Assembly: GCA_017959195.1 (NCBI GenBank)
Contig: JAGDBE010000036.1
Location: 1-12,393, forward strand
DNA: 12,393 nucleotides
Direction: 5' to 3'
From: Clostridia bacterium
GTDB taxonomy: Bacteria > Bacillota > Clostridia > Oscillospirales > CAG-382
Part shown: one piece after another, positions 7,741 through 12,393 of the stretch
Layout: each line of letters opens with the position of its first letter
Position numbering within the stretch: position 1 is the stretch's first letter
Position numbers and translations under genes: made by a program
Notes under the pieces: model-generated
Seen by the model: only the letters and a program-made list of their open reading frames with translations
What the model was told of the DNA's origin: nothing
Database searches by the model: none

Positions 7741-7778
7741 TGCTTTTCAACTTTCCTATTTATATATAATTTTTATAA

Positions 7779-7807
7779 ATTCTACCAAAATTTTTCGGTT
7801 TTGTCAA
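7779..7807 (-). promoter_or_regulatory. Sigma-A type promoter of the ilv-leu operon
   Basis: On the minus strand, TTGACA (7807-7802) is followed by a 17-base spacer and TAGAAT (7784-7779). A TG one base before the -10 (7787-7786) gives an extended -10. Transcription should start near 7772, giving a leader of about 267 nt before ilvB. An AT-rich stretch lies just downstream. A short inverted repeat, CGGTT/AACCG (7796-7800 and 7806-7810), overlaps the -35 box and could be an operator. Confidence 0.88.
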
Positions 7808-7880
7808 CCGGAATATAAACTTTTCTACATTTTACACAAACGCCCCGACGGGAACGTGCGATTTATAATTATTTTTCACA

Positions 7881-7925
7881 AAAAAAGCGCCTGCGCCCCA
7901 AATTCAACCCCGCTTTTTTGCGCTT
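7881..7925. repeat. Inverted repeat between the divergent promoters
   Basis: AAAAAAGCG (7881-7889) is repeated inverted as CGCTTTTTT (7911-7919), with 21 bases between; GCGCTT at 7920-7925 offers a second pairing partner. The repeat lies upstream of both recognised promoters, so neither operon transcript should contain it. It looks somewhat like a bidirectional terminator, but the stem has only three G-C pairs and a large loop. Its role is unknown. Confidence 0.4.
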
Positions 7926-7953
7926 ACGATATATTTTTAACCCCGCCGAATCA

Positions 7954-8004
7954 TTATGCATAAAATTGTGCCGAATACGCGTTTTATGCAAGAAATATTG
8001 CATA
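7954..8004. repeat. Cluster of ATGCA inverted repeats, candidate operator
   Basis: The perfect 10-base palindrome TTATGCATAA lies at 7954-7963. TGCATAAAA (7957-7965) is the inverted copy of TTTTATGCA (7982-7990). TATGCAA (7985-7991) is inverted again as TTGCATA (7998-8004) across six bases. Three related half-sites in 50 bases of AT-rich DNA between two divergent promoters suggest a protein binding region. No specific regulator can be named with confidence. Confidence 0.45.
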
Positions 8005-8018
8005 TTTTTGAAAATATA

Positions 8019-8053
8019 TGAATAAACTTTAATTTTTTGAATAAAATTTTGAG
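8019..8053 (+). promoter_or_regulatory. Candidate ARG-box-like sites upstream of argC
   Basis: TGAATAAA occurs at 8019-8026 and 8038-8045, 19 bases apart, and TGAAT recurs at 8076 inside the argC promoter spacer. The second copy, with its flank to 8053, resembles the AhrC/ArgR operator of Bacillus as I remember it (ATGAATAAAAATTCA-like), with several mismatches in the right half. The location just upstream of an arginine operon promoter fits ArgR control. In such AT-rich DNA chance matches are easy, so this is tentative. Confidence 0.35.
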
Positions 8054-8060
8054 AAATCTA

Positions 8061-8089
8061 TTGACATTTTGAGCGTGAATGATTAAAAT
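8061..8089 (+). promoter_or_regulatory. Sigma-A type promoter of the arg operon
   Basis: TTGACA (8061-8066), a 17-base spacer and TAAAAT (8084-8089) form a near-consensus promoter. Transcription should start near 8096, leaving a short leader of about 43 nt before argC with no room for an attenuator. Control of this operon is therefore more likely at the promoter itself. Confidence 0.85.
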
Positions 8090-8138
8090 AGACAATAATT
8101 AAAGGAATATTGTATAATTCTTACAAGAGGAATAAAAA

Positions 8139-9062
8139 ATGAAAAAAATATTCATAGACGGAAGCGCGGGCACGACGGGCTTGCGCATTCTGGAGCGCCT
8201 GAAGGAAAGAACCGACGTCGAACTGATAATTCCCGAAGAAAAAGACCGCAAGGACACCGAAAAAAGACGCTTTTTCTTAAACGAAGCAGACGTCGCACTT
8301 CTTTGTCTTCCCGACGCGGCGGCGATTGAGGCGGCGGACCTTGTCGAAAACAAAAACACCGTGATAATCGACACGTCGACCGCGCACAGAACTTCTTCCG
8401 GCTGGACGTACGGATTTCCCGAGCTTACGGGATGCCGCGAAAAGATTAAAAATTCAAAACGCATTTCAAATCCCGGGTGCCATGCAAGCGGCTTTATCGC
8501 GCTCGTTTCGCCGCTCACCGAAAGCGGAATAATCGGTAAAGACGCTCTTCTTTCGGCGTATTCGGTTACGGGATATTCCGGCGGCGGAAAAAAGATGATT
8601 GCCGACTACGAAATCGGAGAAACAGAAAATCTTCTTTCTCCGAGGGCTTACGGGCTTACGCAGACGCACAAGCACTTACCCGAAATGCAGAAATACTGCG
8701 GACTTGAAACACCTCCGGTGTTCTGCCCGATAGTTTCTTCCTATTATTCGGGAATGCAGGTAGTCGTCCCGCTTCACAAAGAGGATATAAACGGAAAAGC
8801 AGACGACATAAAAGCGCTTTACAAGTCGTATTACGACGGAAAAGTCATAAAGTACTCGGAAAGCCCCGACGAAAACGGTTTTATCCGTTCGGACGCGCTG
8901 TCGGGAAGCGACAAAATGCAGATTTCGGTTTTGGGAAACGGCGACAGAATACTTTTGGTATCTCTCTTTGACAACCTCGGCAAAGGTGCGTCGGGCGCCG
9001 CGATACAAAATCTCAACATAGTGCTGGGAACAGACGAATACAAAGGACTTAATCTTGATTAA
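8139..9062 (+). CDS. argC: N-acetyl-gamma-glutamyl-phosphate reductase, short (type 2) form
   Basis: ArgC reduces N-acetylglutamyl 5-phosphate to the semialdehyde with NADPH, the third step of arginine synthesis. The 307 residues begin KKIFIDGSAGTTGLRILERL. They carry STAHRTSSGWTYGFPEL (80-96) and the catalytic cysteine Cys114 in RISNPGCHASG (108-118). TGYSGGGKKMIA (144-155) and QTHKHLPEM (175-183, likely catalytic His179) follow. The GTTGL opening, WTYGFPEL and the ~310-residue length match the uncommon argC subfamily known from proteobacteria such as Pseudomonas, not the ~345-residue common form with a GYTG opening. AAGAGGAA lies 6 bases before the ATG. The gene is first in the arg operon and 48 bases before argJ. 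Function is firm; the subfamily assignment rests on remembered motifs. Confidence 0.94.
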   Translation: MKKIFIDGSAGTTGLRILERLKERTDVELIIPEEKDRKDTEKRRFFLNEADVALLCLPDAAAIEAADLVENKNTVIIDTSTAHRTSSGWTYGFPELTGCREKIKNSKRISNPGCHASGFIALVSPLTESGIIGKDALLSAYSVTGYSGGGKKMIADYEIGETENLLSPRAYGLTQTHKHLPEMQKYCGLETPPVFCPIVSSYYSGMQVVVPLHKEDINGKADDIKALYKSYYDGKVIKYSESPDENGFIRSDALSGSDKMQISVLGNGDRILLVSLFDNLGKGASGAAIQNLNIVLGTDEYKGLNLD

Positions 9063-9069
9063 TTATAAA

Positions 9070-9110
9070 AAGGAGAAAAAGCACGCAAAAAAGTGCTTTG
9101 AGTAATCGAA
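9070..9110 (+). promoter_or_regulatory. Hairpin between a distant Shine-Dalgarno and the argJ start
   Basis: The only strong ribosome site before argJ is AAGGAG (9070-9075), about 35 bases upstream of the ATG at 9111. Between them AAAGCAC (9078-9084) pairs with GTGCTTT (9093-9099) around GCAAAAAA. If folded, the hairpin shortens the effective spacing to roughly 13 bases. No in-frame start exists closer to the Shine-Dalgarno because TGA at 9099 closes the frame. There is no U-run, so it is not a terminator. Confidence 0.55.
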
Positions 9111-10325
9111 ATGATACGGATAAACGGCGGCGTTTGCGCCGCAAAGGGCTTTAAAGCAAGCGGAATTCACTGCGGAATACGCAAAAACAAGGAAAAGAAG
9201 GACTTATCGCTTATATTCAGCGAGCTTTCCGCCTCAGCGTCGGCGGTTTACACGACGAATCTCGTAAAGGGCGCGCCCCTTACGGTTACGAAAAGCCACC
9301 TGCAAAACGGAAAAGCGCAGGCGATTATCTGCAACAGCGGAAACGCGAACACCTGCAACGCAAACGGTATTGAAATTGCCGAAAAGACGTGTGAACTTCT
9401 GGCAAAGGAATTGAATATTCCGCAAGACGACGTCATCGTCGCGTCAACAGGCGTAATCGGTCAGAAACTCGACATAACGCCCATTGCAAAAAACATTCCC
9501 TCTCTCGTAAAAAGTCTTTCGAAAGACGGAGGAGACGACGCTTCCGAAGGAATAATGACGACAGACACCGTAAAAAAGGAAATCGCGTTTGAGTTTGAGA
9601 TTTCCGGCAAGACCTGCCGCATCGGCGGTATCGCAAAGGGAAGCGGAATGATTCATCCCGACATGGCGACAATGCTCGTGTTCATAACGACAGACGTTTC
9701 GATTTCGCCCGAAATGCTTTCAAAGGCGCTGAAAACCGACGTTTCAAGCACGTTCAACATGGTGAGCGTCGACGGCGACACCTCGACCAACGACATGGTA
9801 ACGGTTATGGCGAACGGCATGGCGGGAAATGATAAAATTGTGGAAGAAAACGAAGATTTTGCAATCTTTATGAAGGCGCTCAACTCGGTTACGGTTTATT
9901 TGTGCAGAGCTATCGCTTCCGACGGAGAGGGCGCGACAAAGCTTCTTGAATGCACCGTTTCAGGTGCGAAAACGCTTGCGGACGCTAAAAAGATTGCAAA
10001 GAGCGTCGTTTGTTCAAGCCTACTCAAAGCCGCGATGTTCGGCGCAGACGCAAACTGGGGCAGAATTTTGTGCGCGATAGGTTACAGCAAAGCAGACGTT
10101 GACGTCTCCAAAATCGGCGTATTCTTAAAGAGCAGAGCGGGAAAAATCGAAGTGTGCAGAGACGGCTCGGGCGTTGATTTTTCCGAAGACGAGGCAAAGA
10201 AAATACTTTCCGAAAACGAAATAGACATAGAAATAAACTGCGGCGACGGAGAATATTCTTCTGTCGCGTGGGGCTGCGATCTCACTTACGATTACGTCAA
10301 AATAAACGGGGATTACCGCACATAA
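9111..10325 (+). CDS. argJ: Glutamate N-acetyltransferase (ornithine acetyltransferase), ArgJ
   Basis: ArgJ moves the acetyl group from N-acetylornithine to glutamate, closing the acetyl cycle. Bifunctional members also use acetyl-CoA to make N-acetylglutamate. The 404 residues have the family length. NGGVCAAKGFKASGIHCGI (5-23) is the expected opening. STGVIGQKLDI (112-122) should supply the oxyanion hole. KGSGMIHPDMATMLVF (176-191) contains the autoprocessing site between Ala186 and Thr187; Thr187 becomes the nucleophile of the beta chain. ANWGRI, near the middle of the C-terminal half, is also conserved. No argA-like gene is visible here, so whether this ArgJ is mono- or bifunctional cannot be decided. 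The start lacks a nearby Shine-Dalgarno (see the preceding hairpin), but homology begins immediately at this ATG. argB starts 18 bases downstream. Confidence 0.96.
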   Translation: MIRINGGVCAAKGFKASGIHCGIRKNKEKKDLSLIFSELSASASAVYTTNLVKGAPLTVTKSHLQNGKAQAIICNSGNANTCNANGIEIAEKTCELLAKELNIPQDDVIVASTGVIGQKLDITPIAKNIPSLVKSLSKDGGDDASEGIMTTDTVKKEIAFEFEISGKTCRIGGIAKGSGMIHPDMATMLVFITTDVSISPEMLSKALKTDVSSTFNMVSVDGDTSTNDMVTVMANGMAGNDKIVEENEDFAIFMKALNSVTVYLCRAIASDGEGATKLLECTVSGAKTLADAKKIAKSVVCSSLLKAAMFGADANWGRILCAIGYSKADVDVSKIGVFLKSRAGKIEVCRDGSGVDFSEDEAKKILSENEIDIEINCGDGEYSSVAWGCDLTYDYVKINGDYRT

Positions 10326-10343
10326 TAAAACGGAGGAAATGAA

Positions 10344-11213
10344 ATGGTAAACGATTTTTCAAATTCGGAACGCGCCGAAATCTTAACCCAGGCGCTTCCT
10401 TACATAAAGCGTTACACCGGACGCACCGTCGTTATAAAATACGGCGGAAACGCGATGATTAACGAGCAGTTGAAGCAGCAGGTCATGGAAGACATCGTGC
10501 TTTTGTGGCTCATAGGCGTTAAAATCGTTCTCATTCACGGCGGCGGCCCCGAAATAAGCGAGGTCATGAACATTCTCGGCAAAAAGCCCGTATTTATAGA
10601 CGGTTTGCGCGTTACCGACAAGGAGACCATGGACATAGCGCAGATGGTGCTTGCGGGAAAAGTCAACAAAAACCTCGTAAACCTCATTGAAATGAAGGGC
10701 GGCAAGGCGATAGGACTTTCGGGAATCGACGGACGGCTCATCGAAGCAAAGCCGAAGGACGAAAAGCTCGGCTACGTCGGAGAAATTACCAAAATCCACA
10801 TAAAACCCGTCGTTGACCTGCTCGACAACGGATACATTCCCGTAATTTCAACCGTCGGCTGCGACAAAGCCGGCAACGCCTACAACATAAACAGCGACAC
10901 GGCGGCGGCGTACATTGCGGGCGAACTCGGCGTGGAAAGGCTTATTATGATGACCGACATCGCGGGAATACTGCGCGACAAGGACGACAGAAACAGCCTC
11001 ATTCCCGAAATGACGCTTTCGGAAGCAAAAAAACTCGGCGAAAACGGCATAATCGACGGCGGAATGATTCCCAAAGTGGACTGCTGCATTTTCGCGATAG
11101 AAAAAGGCGTAAAGAACGTCGTTATAATGGACGGACGCGTGCCCCATTCGATAATCATGGAGCTCCTCACCGAAGAGGGCGCCGGCACCTGGATTAAAGG
11201 AGAAAACAAATGA
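10344..11213 (+). CDS. argB: Acetylglutamate kinase
   Basis: ArgB phosphorylates N-acetylglutamate with ATP, the second step of arginine synthesis. The 289 residues form an amino-acid-kinase fold. IKYGGNAM (31-38) carries the phosphate-binding Lys32, and LIHGGGPEIS (63-72) is the substrate loop. SGIDGRL (126-132), NINSDTAAAYIA (181-192) and GGMIPKVDCC (239-248) are further family signatures. The extra N-terminal segment SERAEILTQALPYIKRYTG (8-26) matches the mobile helix of hexameric, arginine-inhibited enzymes, so feedback inhibition by arginine is inferred. GGAGG lies 7 bases before the ATG. The stop overlaps the argD start as ATGA (11210-11213), indicating translational coupling. Confidence 0.97.
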   Translation: MVNDFSNSERAEILTQALPYIKRYTGRTVVIKYGGNAMINEQLKQQVMEDIVLLWLIGVKIVLIHGGGPEISEVMNILGKKPVFIDGLRVTDKETMDIAQMVLAGKVNKNLVNLIEMKGGKAIGLSGIDGRLIEAKPKDEKLGYVGEITKIHIKPVVDLLDNGYIPVISTVGCDKAGNAYNINSDTAAAYIAGELGVERLIMMTDIAGILRDKDDRNSLIPEMTLSEAKKLGENGIIDGGMIPKVDCCIFAIEKGVKNVVIMDGRVPHSIIMELLTEEGAGTWIKGENK

Positions 11214-12373
11214 CAGTAAAAGAACTCGATACAAGCTACGTCGCAAACACGTATAAGCGCTTTCCCGTTGAGATAGTGCGCGGCAAGGGCTCGTACGTTT
11301 ACGACGAAAACGGAAAAGAATATATAGATATGGGCAGCGGAATTGCCGTAAACACGTTCGGTCTTTCCGACGAGACGTGGGTAAACGCTGTTGAAGCGCA
11401 GCTTTCGAAATTCCAGCACACCTCCAATCTTTACTATTCGGAGCCCTGCGCGGTTCTTGCAAAAAAGCTCTGCGAAAAAACGGGCATGAAAAAGGTGTTC
11501 TTCTCGAACTCCGGCGCCGAAGCGAACGAGTGCGCGATCAAGGCGGCGAGAAAGTACGCCTGTGAAATGAAGGGCGAAGAATATTTTACGATAGTAACCC
11601 TTAAAAACAGTTTTCACGGAAGAACCCTCACAACCCTTTCGGCAACGGGACAGGACCGGTTTCACGAGCTTTTTAAGCCGCTTACTCCCGGCTTTGTCCA
11701 TGTATCGGCCAACGACGAAAAAGAGCTTGAAGAAATATTAAAGACGCAAAAAATCGCCGCTGTCATGATAGAATGCGTTCAGGGCGAAGGCGGCGTTATG
11801 GCGCTTTCCGAAAGCTACGTCAAAAACCTCTTTGCGCTTGCGAAAAAGTATGACGTTCTGACGGTCGTCGACGAGGTGCAGACAGGAAACGGACGCTCGG
11901 GCATGCTTTACAGCTATATGAATTTCGGCGTGTCCCCCGATATCGTATCGACGGCAAAGGGACTCGGCGGCGGACTTCCGCTCGGCGCAACCATGCTGTC
12001 GGAAAAACTTGAAAACGTGTTCGGACCCGGCGACCACGGCTCGACTTTCGGCGGAAACCCCGTTTGCTGCGCCGGTGCGATCTCTGTTTTGGACCGTCTT
12101 GATGACGGATTTCTTAAAACGGTGCGCGAAAAGAGCAAATTTCTCTTTGACGCGTTTTCGGGCGCAAAAGGAATAAAATCTGTCAGCGGAATGGGACTAA
12201 TGATAGGCCTTGAAACCGAAAAAGCGGCGTCCGACGTCGTAAAGGAATGCATAGAAAACGGCGTTTTGTGTCTTACCGCCAAAAACAAGGTGCGCCTGCT
12301 TCCGGCGCTTAACATCCCGTATGACGCGCTTAATAAAGCAGTCGACGTTATAAAACGCGCGTGCGCGGATTAA
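11210..12373 (+). CDS. argD: Acetylornithine aminotransferase
   Basis: ArgD converts N-acetylglutamate semialdehyde to N-acetylornithine using glutamate as amino donor. It is a PLP-dependent class III aminotransferase and may also serve lysine synthesis as a succinyl-diaminopimelate aminotransferase in some bacteria. The 387 residues are the usual length. MGSGIAVNTFG (41-51), FFSNSGAEANECAIKAARKY (97-116) and SFHGRTLTTLSATG (134-147) lead to the cofactor site. IECVQGEGG (187-195) and DEVQTGNGRSG (221-231) follow. The Schiff-base lysine is Lys250 in STAKGLGGGLPLGA (247-260). AAAGGAG lies 7 bases before the start inside the argB end. The arg operon context separates it from ornithine or GABA aminotransferases. 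Confidence 0.96.
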   Translation: MTVKELDTSYVANTYKRFPVEIVRGKGSYVYDENGKEYIDMGSGIAVNTFGLSDETWVNAVEAQLSKFQHTSNLYYSEPCAVLAKKLCEKTGMKKVFFSNSGAEANECAIKAARKYACEMKGEEYFTIVTLKNSFHGRTLTTLSATGQDRFHELFKPLTPGFVHVSANDEKELEEILKTQKIAAVMIECVQGEGGVMALSESYVKNLFALAKKYDVLTVVDEVQTGNGRSGMLYSYMNFGVSPDIVSTAKGLGGGLPLGATMLSEKLENVFGPGDHGSTFGGNPVCCAGAISVLDRLDDGFLKTVREKSKFLFDAFSGAKGIKSVSGMGLMIGLETEKAASDVVKECIENGVLCLTAKNKVRLLPALNIPYDALNKAVDVIKRACAD

Positions 12374-12385
12374 AGAGGTGTATTT

Positions 12386-12393
12386 ATGTTAAA
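12386..12393 (+). CDS. Start of the next gene in the arg operon (truncated at window edge)
   Basis: Only ATG TTA and two further bases are visible, preceded by AGAGGTG (12374-12380) 5 bases upstream and 12 bases after the argD stop. Position and ribosome site support a co-transcribed gene. argF (ornithine carbamoyltransferase) or a carbamoyl-phosphate synthase gene would be the usual next member, but nothing in these bases identifies it. Confidence 0.55.

Larger units (their letters stand above)
7527..7772 (-). promoter_or_regulatory. Transcription attenuator leader of the ilv-leu operon (ribosome-mediated type)
   Basis: The leader between the ilv promoter and ilvB can form three mutually exclusive pairings, seen directly in the sequence. 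Pairing 1:2 joins 7700-7691 (GCATTATTCT) to 7661-7652 (AGAATAATGT), ten pairs with one G-U. Inside it, ACTTC (7690-7686) pairs with GAAGT (7671-7667), and CGT (7681-7679) with ACG (7674-7672). Pairing 2:3 joins 7653-7645 (GTTAATGTT) to 7552-7544 (AACATTAAC), plus CGCA (7639-7636) to TGCG (7559-7556). Pairing 3:4 is the terminator. Segment 1 lies exactly on codons 14-17 of the leader peptide (Gly-Ile-Ile-Leu). A ribosome stalled for lack of charged Ile or Leu tRNA would mask segment 1, free segment 2 to pair with 3, and prevent termination. The mechanism is inferred from this geometry. I found no T-box consensus (AGGGTGGNACCGCG-like) in the leader. Confidence 0.82.
7506..8138. other. Divergent ilv/arg intergenic regulatory region
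   Basis: This stretch of 633 bases has no structural gene. From the ilvB side it holds the ilvB ribosome site, the attenuator with its leader peptide (7527-7740) and the ilv promoter (7779-7807). It then holds an inverted repeat (7881-7919), ATGCA-type inverted repeats (7954-8004), TGAATAAA direct repeats (8019-8045) and the argC promoter (8061-8089). The core from about 7860 to 8060 is very AT-rich. The two -35 elements are about 253 bases apart, enough for independent or shared regulator binding. Confidence 0.85.

Noticed and set aside
7527..7772. A T-box riboswitch for the ilv operon
   Set aside because: The conserved T-box sequence (AGGGTGGNACCGCG-like) and a Stem I specifier layout are not visible; the leader is instead explained by a coding leader peptide and three alternative pairings.
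7676..7963. A 95-codon open frame on the plus strand across the ilv leader and promoter
   Set aside because: It has no Shine-Dalgarno, runs antisense to the leader peptide and ilv promoter, has no recognisable motifs, and its composition follows the AT-rich control DNA.
8104..8120. GAAT/ATTC inverted element between the argC start site and its ribosome site as an ARG box
   Set aside because: The arms are separated by eight bases rather than the expected four to five and the flanks do not match, so chance in AT-rich DNA is the simpler view.
9078..9099. A terminator between argC and argJ
   Set aside because: The seven-pair hairpin is not followed by a U-run, and argJ continues the same pathway with a short gap.
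10880..11701. A 273-codon minus-strand frame opposite argB and argD
   Set aside because: It is a composition-driven shadow of two confirmed genes; the long antisense frame reflects their codon usage.

Overview
The window holds two back-to-back amino-acid biosynthesis operons that diverge from one regulatory region at about 7506-8138. The minus-strand operon is for branched-chain amino acids: ilvB-ilvN-ilvC-ilvD-leuA-leuC, with leuC running off the left edge. The plus-strand operon is for arginine: argC-argJ-argB-argD, followed by the first three codons of one more gene at the right edge. Every gene is recognised by family motifs. Intergenic gaps are very short, mostly 1-21 bases or overlaps, which fits co-transcription. 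Gene order, purine-rich Shine-Dalgarno sequences, AT-rich control DNA, the predicted oxygen-labile type of dihydroxy-acid dehydratase and the small LeuC suggest an anaerobic, Clostridia-like member of the Bacillota. Taxonomy cannot be fixed from the sequence alone.

Left part (1-7505, minus strand). IlvB and IlvN form acetolactate synthase, IlvC and IlvD complete the common pathway to the 2-keto acids of valine and isoleucine, and LeuA and LeuC start the leucine branch. The rest of isopropylmalate isomerase (leuD) and leuB are expected just outside the window.

Middle (7506-8138). The ilv promoter is near-ideal: TTGACA, 17 bases, TAGAAT, with an extended -10. It drives a leader of about 267 nt that reads as a classical ribosome-mediated attenuator. 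The leader encodes a 41-residue peptide with 18 Ile/Leu/Val residues. It can also form mutually exclusive 1:2, 2:3 (antiterminator) and 3:4 (terminator) RNA pairings, and the terminator ends just before the ilvB ribosome binding site. I see no T-box motif, although a T-box would be the usual expectation in Bacillota. The argC promoter (TTGACA, 17 bases, TAAAAT) faces the other way. The AT-rich DNA between the promoters holds several inverted repeats and TGAAT-type half-sites that may bind regulators such as ArgR/AhrC.

Right part (8139-12393, plus strand). ArgB phosphorylates N-acetylglutamate, ArgC reduces it, ArgD transaminates the aldehyde, and ArgJ recycles the acetyl group to glutamate. 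ArgC is the short, uncommon (type 2) form.

I found no mobile elements, CRISPR arrays, tRNA or rRNA genes, and no convincing unknown gene. The most rewarding item is the ilv attenuator. The other second-look points are modest: the type 2 ArgC, a hairpin between a distant Shine-Dalgarno and the argJ start, and the repeat-rich divergent region.
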